Source: Methylovorus glucosotrophus (GTDB taxonomy: Bacteria; Pseudomonadota; Gammaproteobacteria; Burkholderiales; Methylophilaceae). From it: a DNA stretch of 64,000 nucleotides. The stretch covers positions 124,001 through 188,000 of the forward strand of contig NZ_VMSE01000001.1 of assembly GCF_009858335.1 (NCBI RefSeq), given 5' to 3'. This document shows positions 7,776 to 17,357 of the stretch, in pieces. The position numbers and the translations under genes were made by a program. Numbering within the stretch: position 1 is the first letter of the stretch; every line of letters begins with the position of its first letter. The notes under the pieces are model-generated. The model was not told the origin of the DNA, did no database searches, and worked only from the letters and a program-made list of their open reading frames with translations.

Positions 7776-8972
7776 CTACTTTTTCCCCCACAGTCGTTGC
7801 GCTGCCAGCAAGCCAATCGCGGCAAAGACCACCAGACCCACGGCTACGGTGGAATGGATGGCAGGCATACCTTCTTTTTCCAGGATGGTATACAGGCCTA
7901 CCATCAGCAGCATGCAGATATTTTCAAACAGGTTTTGCACGGCAATGGCGTGCCCTGCCCCTACCGTGGCGTGGCCACGTTCCTGCAGCAAGGCATTCAG
8001 CGGCACCACATAAAAACCACCGCAAGCGCCGATAAGTATCAGCGCGGCTATCGCCAGGTAAAGATTGGACACATAGGCAAAGCCCACAATCAGCAAACCG
8101 ATCAGCACGCCAGCGGGCAAGGCACGATTCACCGAATGCAGCTGTACATAGCGGGCGGCGGCAAATGCGCCGAGCGCGATGCCGATGGCGACACCGCCAC
8201 TCAGGTTGGCGGGAGTGCTGAGGTCGGCAATGCCCAGCGCCACTGGCACCCAGGCCACCAGCAGAAAGCGCAGGGTGCTGCCTGCTCCCCAGAAGATGCT
8301 AGTACCAATGAGTGAAAAGCGCGCGTCCGGATTTTTCAGCAGCGTGCTGGTGGCGATGACAAAATCCCTGACCAATGCTGGCAGCGATACCCGGCTCAGG
8401 GCATGGGCGGCGGGCAGGCGTGGAATGAAGAGGTTGGCGACGGCGGCGACCAGATAACAGGCAGCAATGGCGGCGAGCGCTCCGGTGACGGAGTGATCGG
8501 CCAGCCAGCCGCCCAATACGGCGCCCAGCAGAATGGCGACGATGGTGGAGCCTTCCATCATGCTATTGGCTTTGACCAGATGTTGGGGCCCGACCAACTC
8601 GCTGAGGATGCCGTATTTGGCTGGGGAATAGGCGGCAGCACCCAGCCCGACCATGCCATAAGCCAGCAGGGGGTGCAGGCCGCACAGCATGGCAGCCGCA
8701 CCGATGAACTTCATGCCATTGGCAATCAGCATCACGCGGCCTTTGGGCAACGCATCGGCCAGTGGGCCGACGAAAGGGGCGAGCACGATAAAGGCCACGA
8801 CAAAAAATTCCTGCAGCAAGGGCAGCTGCCAACCTGGGGCAGATTGCGATTTAAGCAGCGCAATCGCGGCGAACAGCAAGGCGTTATCCGCCAGAGCCGA
8901 AATAAACTGGGCGATGAGGACGGCGGTCATGCCGCGCGCGGGAATCGCCGATGGGGTGGAGGTGGAATGCAT
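7776..8972 (-). CDS. lplT: lysophospholipid transporter LplT (MFS)
   Basis: 398-residue major facilitator protein with about 12 membrane segments. N-terminal FISALADNALLFAAIALL and the loop LGAAAYSPAKYGILSELVGP are typical of LplT. LplT flips lysophosphatidylethanolamine into the cytoplasm for reacylation by Aas. The aas gene is immediately upstream on the same strand (115-bp gap), which confirms the assignment: in enterobacteria lplT and aas are also paired. Inner membrane. Confidence 0.93.
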   Translation of the reverse strand: MHSTSTPSAIPARGMTAVLIAQFISALADNALLFAAIALLKSQSAPGWQLPLLQEFFVVAFIVLAPFVGPLADALPKGRVMLIANGMKFIGAAAMLCGLHPLLAYGMVGLGAAAYSPAKYGILSELVGPQHLVKANSMMEGSTIVAILLGAVLGGWLADHSVTGALAAIAACYLVAAVANLFIPRLPAAHALSRVSLPALVRDFVIATSTLLKNPDARFSLIGTSIFWGAGSTLRFLLVAWVPVALGIADLSTPANLSGGVAIGIALGAFAAARYVQLHSVNRALPAGVLIGLLIVGFAYVSNLYLAIAALILIGACGGFYVVPLNALLQERGHATVGAGHAIAVQNLFENICMLLMVGLYTILEKEGMPAIHSTVAVGLVVFAAIGLLAAQRLWGKK

Positions 8973-9087
8973 GCAAACTCTCTGATTTTTATGGTTGGCT
9001 TGAATGGATGGCTTAAATGGTTAAGGGTGACTTAAGCCCGCATCGACAAAGGATGGGGCTTTATTGCGGGTCGCAGGCTTATCCGGC

Positions 9088-11223
9088 TCATGCTTCGGCC
9101 GCCATGGTACGCAATGTCACGTAATCGGTTTTGCCCGTCCCCAGCAAAGGCAGTGCTTCCAGGGTAATGATTTTTTTCGGCACCGCCAGATCCGGACTCC
9201 CCAGCTTGCGGGCTGCGGCCTGCAGGCTATCGCGGGTCAAGCTGCTATCGGTGCTGAACAGCACGATGTTTTCACCACGCTGTGGATCCGGCTGGGTGCT
9301 GGCGGCATGCTGATGCTCGGGCGAGGCTGCATGTGCCAGGGCCTCCACGGTTTCCAGCGACACCATCTCGCCGGCAATTTTGGCAAAGCGCTTTACCCGG
9401 CCCAGAATGCGGATAAAGCCCTGGGCATCAATATCCACCACATCCCCGGTGTCATACCAGCCATCCGCGGGTGTTTGCAGCACGCCTGGCTGGTCATACA
9501 GGTAATAGCCCAGCATGACGTTGGGGCCACGCACCAGTAGGCGCTCGCCTTGCTCTATGCCGGGGATGCTTTCCAGCCGGGTTTCCATGCCTGGCAGCAT
9601 GCGGCCCACGCTACCGGTCTGGTTTGCCATGGGTGTATTGACCGCCAGCACGGGCGCGCACTCGGTAGCGCCATACCCTTCCAGAATGCGAATGCCGAAT
9701 TTATCGGCCCAGACTTTGCGGACTTCTTCATTCAGTTTTTCTGCGCCAGCGACTACGTAGCGCAAGCGGTAGAAGTCATAGGGGTGCGCGAATTTGGCAT
9801 AGTTGCCCAGAAAGGTGCTGGTGCCGAACAGCACCGTGCAGCCACGGTCGTAAATCACTTCCGGAATCACGCGGTAATGCAGCGGGGATGGGTAGACAAA
9901 CAGCTTGCTGCCGGTGACCAGCGGCATGATGGCACCGCAGGTAAAGCCAAAGGCATGGAACAGCGGCAGTGCCATCATGAATTTATCGGCAGGCGAGAAA
10001 TCGATGATGGCGGCAATCTGGGCAATATTGGACAAGATGCTGTGATGCGAATGCACCACGCCCTTGGGCTTGCCTTCGGAACCTGAAGTGAACAGCACCA
10101 CGGCCGGGTCATGCGGGTTGGCATGCGGCACGGCCAGTCGCGGCAACCATAGTGCAAAGCCTATCAGCCACAGCTTGTCCCAACCGCTCAGGCTGGGCAG
10201 CAAATCCTCCAGATAGACCAGATGCACATTTTCCAAACCTGCTACCGTCTCCTCCAGCTTGGCGGCGGAGATGAATTTGCGTGATGAGATGACGGTGCGG
10301 ATATTACCGGCGATGATGGCATTCTGCAGTCCCGAGCTGCCCGCCGTGTAATTCAGCATGGCGGGCACGCGCCTGAAGGCGCTCATACCAAAGATAAGGC
10401 AGATGGTATTGGTGACATTCGGCATCAGCACGCCAACGGTTTCGCCAGCACTGGTAATCTTGGCGCTCAGGCGCCCCAGCGCCAGGCTTTTTTTCAAAAG
10501 ATCGCCATACGACTCTTCAATCTGCTGCATGTCTTCCACCAGCCGCGTGCGGCGGCCATGAATGGAAATGGCGTCCAGCAGCGAGCCAAACAAGGTTTTG
10601 ACCGGGCGCGACTTGAACAGCATATCCTGCATGATGTCGCGCATGCCCTCGCCTGCCAGCTTGCGGCGGGCTCTGGCATTGGCGGCTTCTGGCATGGGGA
10701 GGTGCGTGGTCGGCAAAATGGTGAGCGATACCTTGGGGAAAAGCTGGCGTGGATAATTGCCACCGGAGAGGCGGCTGAAGTAACTGCGGGCGGCGCCATC
10801 CACGCGTACTGGCAGGATGGTGGCGCCGGTTTTGGCGGCGACGAAGCCCGGGCCGTCATACACTTTCATCAGGCTACCGGTCAGGGTGATGCGGCCTTCG
10901 GGGAAAATCACCACGTTCTCCCCTGCCTCCAGCAGGCGGATGATTTTCTTCATGGCGAGTGGATTGCTGGGGTCGACCGCCAGGTGCGGCACCATGCGCA
11001 GAATCAGGCGGAACAGCGGGCTCTGCAATACGGTGGTGTGCACCACAAAGGTCGCTCGCAATGGCAAAAACAGTCCGAGCAGCAGGCCATCAAGAAACGA
11101 TTCGTGATTGGCCACAATCAGCAGCTTTTGCTGTTCCTGGTCTTGCGACGGCAGATGTTGCCTGCCCCGCACTTCAACCCGAAACACTATTCCGCACAGC
11201 AGTTTTAATATCTTGGCCACCAT
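9088..11223 (-). CDS. aas: bifunctional acyl-ACP synthetase / 2-acylglycerophosphoethanolamine acyltransferase Aas
   Basis: 711 residues. The N-terminal PlsC-type acyltransferase domain shows the HX4D box (NHESFLDG, His near 40) and FPEGRIT near 110. The C-terminal ANL adenylate-forming domain shows LFTSGSEGKPKGVVHSHHS, GYGATECAPV, GWYDTGDVVDID, the hinge RVKRFAKIAGEMVS and TGKTDYV with the catalytic Lys. Aas activates a fatty acid on ACP and reacylates lysophospholipid taken up by LplT, repairing membrane lipids. It starts 11 bp after the arsR-type gene, so the three form an operon. Inner membrane. Confidence 0.95.
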   Translation of the reverse strand: MVAKILKLLCGIVFRVEVRGRQHLPSQDQEQQKLLIVANHESFLDGLLLGLFLPLRATFVVHTTVLQSPLFRLILRMVPHLAVDPSNPLAMKKIIRLLEAGENVVIFPEGRITLTGSLMKVYDGPGFVAAKTGATILPVRVDGAARSYFSRLSGGNYPRQLFPKVSLTILPTTHLPMPEAANARARRKLAGEGMRDIMQDMLFKSRPVKTLFGSLLDAISIHGRRTRLVEDMQQIEESYGDLLKKSLALGRLSAKITSAGETVGVLMPNVTNTICLIFGMSAFRRVPAMLNYTAGSSGLQNAIIAGNIRTVISSRKFISAAKLEETVAGLENVHLVYLEDLLPSLSGWDKLWLIGFALWLPRLAVPHANPHDPAVVLFTSGSEGKPKGVVHSHHSILSNIAQIAAIIDFSPADKFMMALPLFHAFGFTCGAIMPLVTGSKLFVYPSPLHYRVIPEVIYDRGCTVLFGTSTFLGNYAKFAHPYDFYRLRYVVAGAEKLNEEVRKVWADKFGIRILEGYGATECAPVLAVNTPMANQTGSVGRMLPGMETRLESIPGIEQGERLLVRGPNVMLGYYLYDQPGVLQTPADGWYDTGDVVDIDAQGFIRILGRVKRFAKIAGEMVSLETVEALAHAASPEHQHAASTQPDPQRGENIVLFSTDSSLTRDSLQAAARKLGSPDLAVPKKIITLEALPLLGTGKTDYVTLRTMAAEA

Positions 11224-11234
11224 GAAATCTCCCT

Positions 11235-11540
11235 TCAGATCGTAGTCTTGATGTAAGCCAGCACGCCCTCAAGCGCTTCTGTCATCATCTTTTTATTAAT
11301 ATGGAAAAACACTTCCTTGCCGATTTTCTCGCTTTGCAGCGCGCCTGCTTCGCGCAATACGCGCAGATGATGGCTCACTGCGGTGCGGCTCAAGGTCGAC
11401 GCGGCCACGATCTGGCCGATGTTGAGGCGCTCATCGGGCTCAAAGGCCAGCAGTATGCGCTGGCGCTGTTCATCGCCCAGGGCGATGAACAGTTTCGAGG
11501 TATCTGCCCATTCAGATGGAATCTGCAAGATGGTTTTCAT
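11235..11540 (-). CDS. ArsR-family winged-helix repressor controlling the aas-lplT operon
   Basis: 101-residue winged-helix protein with the ArsR layout: LFIALGDEQRQRILLAF, the recognition helix STLSRTAVSHHLRVLREAGAL, and the beta-wing SEKIGKEVFFHINK. It contains no cysteine at all, so it is not a classical thiol metal sensor of the ArsR/SmtB type. ATG 11540 abuts a long dyad at 11539-11566, the expected autoregulatory operator. It is the first gene of arsR-aas-lplT, so it probably represses the whole unit, perhaps in response to a lipid or envelope signal (inference). Confidence 0.88.
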   Translation of the reverse strand: MKTILQIPSEWADTSKLFIALGDEQRQRILLAFEPDERLNIGQIVAASTLSRTAVSHHLRVLREAGALQSEKIGKEVFFHINKKMMTEALEGVLAYIKTTI

Positions 11541-11566
11541 AACTAAATAATTAGTTATTTAGTTAT
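11539..11566 (-). promoter_or_regulatory. operator dyad overlapping the arsR-type gene start
   Basis: ATAACTAAATAA (11539-11550) and TTATTTAGTTAT (11555-11566) are perfect 12-bp arms around TTAG. ArsR-family repressors bind such AT-rich dyads. The site overlaps the start codon and upstream sequence of the repressor gene, so binding would block initiation of the arsR-aas-lplT transcript. Confidence 0.8.
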
Positions 11567-11679
11567 GTTCGTCAAGTATATTATTCAAACCACCCCAATC
11601 CGCCTCTGCCAACGTTGAGATTGCCTCTGCAAGCGGCTAAGATGCTTATCTTTCATGATTTCATAGATAGCGATACTGC

Positions 11680-12411
11680 GTGGCACCCTTACTGCGACAA
11701 TCCGAACTGTTGGACAATATAGCCCGGGCGGGCTTCAGTTTTGTGGCAGGCGAGGCCATGCAAGCGTGGTTGCTGGCGCAGGCCGAAGATGCCCTGAGTG
11801 ATTGGTCTGCGTTTGCTGCCAGCTGGGAAGCCATGCCGCTGGATCAGTACATGGCCGATGGTGGACGATATCGCCGCCGTCGCTATGCCACCCTCAGTGC
11901 GCCAGCGCAAGGTGGTGACATTGTGCTCGAGCCGCATCAGCCGCATTACCAGAGCCTGGACTACAACCCGCTGAATGGCGGTGTTGCGCGCGAGTTTGAG
12001 CCCATACCAGCGCACATCATGCAGGGTAACAGCATGCGTAACATCCTGCGCTTCTGTCGCAAGATGTTCAGCCGCATGCTGCCTGACAAGGCGTGGCATA
12101 TCGAATGCCATCAATTCCGCATTGAAGCCAGTGCTGAGCTACATGGCAAACCAACCCCCGAAGGCATACATCGGGATGGTGTCGATTTTGTGCTGGTCAT
12201 GATGGTGAAGCGCGTGAATATTTCCAGCGGCACCACCACCATGCACGACCTCGAACACAAAACCCTGGACAGCTTTACCCTGACCAAGCCGCTGGATTGC
12301 GCCATCGTTAACGACAGGCGCTGCATGCATGGCGTGACGCCGGTCGAGCAGATCGATCCGGCGCATCCTGCCTATCGTGACGTGCTGGTGGTTACCTTTC
12401 GCGCCAAATAA
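11680..12411 (+). CDS. 2-oxoglutarate/Fe(II) dioxygenase family protein (PF10014-like)
   Basis: 243 residues from GTG 11680. The double-stranded beta-helix metal triad is visible: HxD in EGIHRDGVDF near residue 164 and the distal His in NDRRCMHGVTPV near 212, followed by a C-terminal Arg in VVTFRAK. This family includes free amino-acid hydroxylases such as L-isoleucine 4-hydroxylase, but the substrate here cannot be read from sequence. Single gene, divergent from the arsR unit; the GTG start has no strong ribosome binding site, so it could begin slightly downstream. Confidence 0.8.
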   Translation: MAPLLRQSELLDNIARAGFSFVAGEAMQAWLLAQAEDALSDWSAFAASWEAMPLDQYMADGGRYRRRRYATLSAPAQGGDIVLEPHQPHYQSLDYNPLNGGVAREFEPIPAHIMQGNSMRNILRFCRKMFSRMLPDKAWHIECHQFRIEASAELHGKPTPEGIHRDGVDFVLVMMVKRVNISSGTTTMHDLEHKTLDSFTLTKPLDCAIVNDRRCMHGVTPVEQIDPAHPAYRDVLVVTFRAK

Positions 12412-12555
12412 GCTGCCCGTGCATGAACAGGCGTTAAATGGCGGCTCTGTTTACGTCATTTAACACAGTTGTGGTAGCGTATGCTGACAAAAGCCAGAAT
12501 GCTGTTTGAAACTCCGGTGCTGCGGCATCGGCCATGGAGCTAAGCGCGAGCCAGT

Positions 12556-14424
12556 ATGCAAGAAAAACCGACCCCCATCGAGATTGCCAGGCAGGCATTG
12601 ATGCAGCTTGCCTCGCGCAAAGTCCCGCCTACGCCGGATAATTTCCGCACGGTTTATGACGAGATTGCCGGCGTCGTATCTACCAATGAAACCCTGGAAC
12701 TGGCCCATGTGCTGGACAAGGTTTTGCACGATGCGGGCAAGCAACGCCCCAAGTACATTGCCGCCGCCCAATCCATCGCCACGCTCATCGAGAAAAAAGA
12801 CTGGTCCAGGCTGGAAGACCAGCTCATCAAGCTATTGCCCCTGGGCGCAGCAGGTGGCGATGAAACCAGCTGGCCCGTGGTCATCCGCAACCTGCTGAAG
12901 CAGCTGGAAGTGAGCCACAAGGGCGTCACCCTGACGCGCAAGAAAGAAGGCCTTAACCGGGTGCTGACCAACTTCGGCAGTGACCCCGATGTCTTGCCGC
13001 AAAAGATTCAATCCCTGGTCAATTCATGGGGCCAAGGTTCGGTGGCCGATCATGTGCCTGGCGACGGGCCGCAGGTGCTGGAAGGCGAAGCGGAAACCAT
13101 AGGCGAAACGCCCACCCCTGCACCCAGCAAGTCGCTGTATGGCAAAAAGCCCGCCGAATATTGGCGCGAGATGCTGGTGCGTACCATGGAGCTGGTGCTG
13201 ATTCCGCAACTGCATTCCCTGCCCGAGCCGGAAGCCAAGGCCAAACAGCTGGTCAAGGATATCAATGCCGCCACCAATGAAACCCAGATCAAGCGTATTG
13301 CTGAAGAATTGAAGAGCGTACTGTTTACCCTGGAGATGCATGGCGATCAGCAGAACCGCCTGCATGAAGCCTTGTTGCAGTTATTGCGACTGCTGAACAA
13401 CAGCATGGGTGAGCTGGTGCTGGAGGATAAATGGCTGCATGGGCAGACCAAAATCGTGCAGGATATCCTCGAAAAACCGCTGGATCTTACCCGGCTCTAT
13501 GACGCCGAAAGCAGCTTGAAAGAGTTGCTGTATAAGCAGGGGCAGATCAAGCCACGTCTGATTGAAGCCAAGGACTCGCTGAAGCGCATGGCCGAAATCT
13601 TTGTGGACAGACTGGCCGAGATGGACACCGATACTGGTGAATACCAGAACAAACTGAATGGTTATCGCGACCGCATCACTTCGACCGAAGATCTGGTGGA
13701 ACTCAACTCGGTGATCGACAGCCTGCTCAACGATACCCGCAGCATAGGCCTGAGCATACAGCGTTCCAAGGATGCGCTGGTGGATGCGCAGCAACGCGCT
13801 GACGAGGCTGAGAAGCTGATTGATGAGCTGACGCGCCGTCTGGACCATATCAGCGAAGTGGCGCATGAAGACTACCTCACCGGCACACTCAACCGCCGCG
13901 GCATGGATGAAGCCATGGAGCGCGAATTTGCACGGGCCGACCGGCATGGTACGCCGCTCAGCATTGCCATGATGGATATCGACCACTTCAAGCAGCTCAA
14001 CGATAACCTGGGACATGCGACTGGCGACCAGGCCTTGATCCATCTGGTGCGCATCGTTAAATACTCGCTGCGCAATACCGATGTGCTGGCGCGCTACGGT
14101 GGCGAGGAGTTCATCATCATACTGCCCAGTACCAAGCAGGATGAGGCCATGGACATCATGAAACGCGTACAGCGGGATCTCACCAAAAACTTCTTCATGC
14201 ATCGCAACGAGCGTGTGCTGATCACCTTTAGTGCCGGCGTGGCCGAACGGCTACCGGGCGAGGGGCCGGAAACCATCGTGCCGCGTGCTGATGCCGCGCT
14301 CTACAAGGCCAAGCACAGCGGTCGCAATCAGGTGATTGGTGCAGAAGCCTTGCTGGAAGAGCCCGAGATACGTGAAATTACCGATGCCAGTGCGGCAGAG
14401 GCTAACGGTAACAATGCGGCTTAA
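12556..14424 (+). CDS. cytoplasmic diguanylate cyclase (GGDEF) with long helical N-terminal region
   Basis: 622 residues. The N-terminal ~430 residues carry no membrane segment and are largely helical, with coiled-coil stretches before the catalytic domain (LVDAQQRADEAEKLIDELT). The GGDEF domain begins at YLTGTLNRRGMD. It has the active site GGEEF near 515 and an intact product-inhibition site RNTD five residues before it, so it should make cyclic-di-GMP with feedback control. The signal input is unknown. The next small secreted-protein gene overlaps its 3' end by 11 bp. Confidence 0.92.
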   Translation: MQEKPTPIEIARQALMQLASRKVPPTPDNFRTVYDEIAGVVSTNETLELAHVLDKVLHDAGKQRPKYIAAAQSIATLIEKKDWSRLEDQLIKLLPLGAAGGDETSWPVVIRNLLKQLEVSHKGVTLTRKKEGLNRVLTNFGSDPDVLPQKIQSLVNSWGQGSVADHVPGDGPQVLEGEAETIGETPTPAPSKSLYGKKPAEYWREMLVRTMELVLIPQLHSLPEPEAKAKQLVKDINAATNETQIKRIAEELKSVLFTLEMHGDQQNRLHEALLQLLRLLNNSMGELVLEDKWLHGQTKIVQDILEKPLDLTRLYDAESSLKELLYKQGQIKPRLIEAKDSLKRMAEIFVDRLAEMDTDTGEYQNKLNGYRDRITSTEDLVELNSVIDSLLNDTRSIGLSIQRSKDALVDAQQRADEAEKLIDELTRRLDHISEVAHEDYLTGTLNRRGMDEAMEREFARADRHGTPLSIAMMDIDHFKQLNDNLGHATGDQALIHLVRIVKYSLRNTDVLARYGGEEFIIILPSTKQDEAMDIMKRVQRDLTKNFFMHRNERVLITFSAGVAERLPGEGPETIVPRADAALYKAKHSGRNQVIGAEALLEEPEIREITDASAAEANGNNAA

Positions 14425-14791
14425 ATCCATCTCAGCCTGGGTGCTGTCAGCGTCTCTGGCAATGCATGCCATGAGTGCCGCGGCGGTGGACGCAGCCGCA
14501 GTTCAGGCGGCATTCAATCAGCGGTACCAGACGTTTTTCGGGGCAGACAGCAACTCTCTGCTGCCACTGCCTGCCATCGACAAGCAGGACTGGAAGCGCA
14601 TGCGCGAGAAAAAAGCCTTGCGTCAGGTGTATCAGGAGCCCGGCAAGTATTACAACAGCAAGGTGTACGTATTTACCCTGTATCAGGATGAAGACGGCGG
14701 AGCTTATTACCTCGATGCCACCGGCGGCTTCTGGGGAATGGATGAGCTGGTGTACGGGCCCTTGTCTGCCCAGGATGTCGGCCTTCCCTGA
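14414..14791 (+). CDS. hypothetical exported protein
   Basis: 125 residues from ATG 14414, overlapping the diguanylate cyclase gene by 11 bp. N-terminal signal peptide (MRLKSISAWVLSASLAMHAM, cleavage likely after the following AAA-type segment). The mature part has basic and aromatic segments (QDWKRMREKKALRQVYQEP; YYNSKVYVFTLYQDEDGGAYYLD; GGFWGMDELVYGP) and no family I recognise. The overlap implies translation coupled to the cyclase, so it may work in the same pathway; that is inference. An in-frame upstream ATG at 14336 would bury the signal peptide and is less likely. Confidence 0.75.
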   Translation: MRLKSISAWVLSASLAMHAMSAAAVDAAAVQAAFNQRYQTFFGADSNSLLPLPAIDKQDWKRMREKKALRQVYQEPGKYYNSKVYVFTLYQDEDGGAYYLDATGGFWGMDELVYGPLSAQDVGLP

Positions 14792-14831
14792 ATCAGGTTG
14801 ATCGGCCAGATGTGAGTGCTGGCGCTACTAC

Positions 14832-17180
14832 TCAGGCTGTCGCCAGCTCTGCTGAAGCGGCAAGCAGGGTGTAAATCTTTTCTGCCGTCACCGGGCGTGA
14901 CAGCAGGTAACCCTGAAATTTGTCACAACCTGCCTGTGCCAGAAAATCATACTGCTCCTGCGTCTCCACTCCCTCGGCCACGGTTTGCAGATGCAGCCCT
15001 TGTGCCATGCGGATAATACTGGCGGCAAGCTGCATATCATCAGTACTGTCGGGGATATCCTTCACAAACTCGCGATCAATTTTAAGCGCATGGATGGGCA
15101 GGGTTTTCAGCTTGGCTAGCGATGAGTGACCCGTGCCAAAGTCATCCAACGCGATGCGTACGCCGGTTCTAACGAGCGTTTCCAGCGTGGGAATGGCGAT
15201 ATCCATTCTGTCCATCACCGCGTTTTCCGTAATCTCGATGATCAGTCGCCCCGGGGCAATGGCATGACGTTTCAATACCTCATGCACGGTCATCACGAAA
15301 TTCGCATCGCAGAAATGCCGGGCCGAGATATTCACCGCCATGCTGAGCGTATTGTCCGGCAGCCGGGTATCCCACTCGGCAAGCTGAGCGCAGGCATGGT
15401 CCAGTACCCATTCTCCTATGGGGATAATCAATCCGGTTTCTTCTGCGCAGGGAATGAACAGATCAGGGTAAATCAGGCTGCCATCGTCCTGTTGCCAGCG
15501 GATCAGGCATTCGCAGCTGAAAATGGAGGGAGCCCCGCCATCTTCCCCTTTGGAGTAGATGGGCTGGTAATGCAAGACAAAGGCTTTGTCGCGTATTGCC
15601 TGTCGCAGGCGGCTTTCTGTCATCAGCCTTTCCTGCGCGCGTTGTGTCAGTTCCTCGGTGTAAAACTGATAGCGGTTACGGCCCGTATCCTTTGCGCGGT
15701 ACATGGCGGAGTCGGCATTGCGGATCAACTGGGTGGCATCCTGGGTGTCTTCCGGACACACGCTGATGCCGATGCTGGCACTGATGACAACCTCACAATT
15801 GCCGCTTAGGTGAAACGGGGTTTTGAGCGCTTCCAGCAGATTGCTGGCAATGGTGGCGGCTTCGCTGGCATTTTGTAATTGCTCGATCAGCAGTACGAAC
15901 TCATCGCCGCCCAGGCGCGCAAACGTATCCTGTTCGCGTATGCGGAGTTTCAGGCGTTCCACGATCGCGACCAGTAGCTCGTCCCCTATCACATGGCCCA
16001 GACTGTCATTGATATTCTTGAAGTGGTCGATATCAATAAACAGCATGCCTACCCGATTATTGTTGCGCGCACTCAAGGCCAGAGCATGGGTCAGCCTGTC
16101 CTGAAAAAGCAGGCGATTGGGCAGGCCAGTGAGAATGTCATGATGGGCCAGGTGCTGGTAGCGCATTTGCCCCTCTTCTATCAACTGCTCGGCTGTCAGC
16201 AGGCGCTCACTTTCTGCGAGAAGAATACTCTGCCTGACCATGGCCAGCGCGATGATGCTAAGGCAGGAACCCAGGGCAATGGATTTGGCGATAGGCGTTG
16301 TCGTATCCATCATCATGAAATAAATGGTGCTGATCGCGATCAGCATGGCCATCAACGGAATCGCGCGTTGTATGCCCTGGCAGATACGAATGTAGGTGTG
16401 ATTGGACGATGACGTTGCCATCCAGTGCATGGCGCCCAGGCCGAGCAGCAAATCAGAAGCGGAAAAAACATGGTTAAGCAGGGAGCCGTCTATGTTCACC
16501 TGGTCGATGACATTCAGATTCCATTGCATCCAGATGCCGCCCTCCAATGCCAGCCCGCCGAGTAACAATAGCCAGCCCCACTGCAAGCGCAACCGCAAAA
16601 ACGGCACCAGCAAGAGCGCAAAGCAGGCAGCACTGAGCAAGCCTGCTGGATAAAACACCAGCACCAGCAGTTGCAGCGCATTGCTATCTGACTGGCGCCC
16701 CAGATAAATAAGCAGAATGAGGCCAATGACGGCAATGGTCATCACCGCCATGTCCAGTTTGGCGGCGGTGAGTTTTGCATGGGAAAGATGCAGCTTGAGT
16801 GCGCTTAGCAGGCCCAGGATGCAGCAGGGCCCCAGCATCAGATAGAAGAAGTCAGCAGGTGCGGGAAATGGATTCCAGCCGATAGCGTACTGTACGTCCC
16901 AGCACAGCTGTCCCACAAAGTAAGAGCCTATGCCCAGCAGGAACCAGCGGCGCGGCTCACGTTGTTCTGGGTATGCCTGGCGGTAACCTATCCAGGTCAG
17001 GATGAAGGAGGCGCCACTGCTGACGGTCCAGTGCAGATTATCAAGCCAGGGCAGCCATGGCTGGGGTACAAAAAAAGAACCGATGATGGCTAACATCACC
17101 ACCGTCACTGCACCAAAAAGTACCCCTTTTGCGCTGCCTGACATCATCAAGTTCTTTTTATAATTATGCTGTTGCATCAT
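14832..17180 (-). CDS. membrane-bound GGDEF-EAL cyclic-di-GMP protein
   Basis: 782 residues. About nine hydrophobic segments fill the first ~320 residues (for example GVLFGAVTVVMLAIIGSFFV and LQLLVLVFYPAGLLSAACFA), a likely membrane sensor. It then has GGDEF (ARLGGDEFVLL, with inhibition-site REQD upstream) and EAL. The EAL signature reads ECLIRW instead of EALIRW, keeping the catalytic Glu; DDFGTGHSSLAKLK and KIDREFV are intact, so phosphodiesterase activity is plausible. Both activities may be present. Convergent with the preceding gene; stop at 14832 leaves 40 bp between them. Confidence 0.92.
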   Translation of the reverse strand: MMQQHNYKKNLMMSGSAKGVLFGAVTVVMLAIIGSFFVPQPWLPWLDNLHWTVSSGASFILTWIGYRQAYPEQREPRRWFLLGIGSYFVGQLCWDVQYAIGWNPFPAPADFFYLMLGPCCILGLLSALKLHLSHAKLTAAKLDMAVMTIAVIGLILLIYLGRQSDSNALQLLVLVFYPAGLLSAACFALLLVPFLRLRLQWGWLLLLGGLALEGGIWMQWNLNVIDQVNIDGSLLNHVFSASDLLLGLGAMHWMATSSSNHTYIRICQGIQRAIPLMAMLIAISTIYFMMMDTTTPIAKSIALGSCLSIIALAMVRQSILLAESERLLTAEQLIEEGQMRYQHLAHHDILTGLPNRLLFQDRLTHALALSARNNNRVGMLFIDIDHFKNINDSLGHVIGDELLVAIVERLKLRIREQDTFARLGGDEFVLLIEQLQNASEAATIASNLLEALKTPFHLSGNCEVVISASIGISVCPEDTQDATQLIRNADSAMYRAKDTGRNRYQFYTEELTQRAQERLMTESRLRQAIRDKAFVLHYQPIYSKGEDGGAPSIFSCECLIRWQQDDGSLIYPDLFIPCAEETGLIIPIGEWVLDHACAQLAEWDTRLPDNTLSMAVNISARHFCDANFVMTVHEVLKRHAIAPGRLIIEITENAVMDRMDIAIPTLETLVRTGVRIALDDFGTGHSSLAKLKTLPIHALKIDREFVKDIPDSTDDMQLAASIIRMAQGLHLQTVAEGVETQEQYDFLAQAGCDKFQGYLLSRPVTAEKIYTLLAASAELATA

Positions 17181-17357
17181 TTAACCCCAATCGTTAACAG
17201 GTGTAAACCATACCGTTAGCTGCATATGTTTATCTCTGCACAGCCTGTGGCCTGACTATCGCGTTGATGTGATGCCCATGACGCCAATGTCACACGGAAT
17301 TTCAAGCATATTTCGCTCCAGTTTCCCGTAAAATGCGTTTTTAGACCGAACGCTGCT

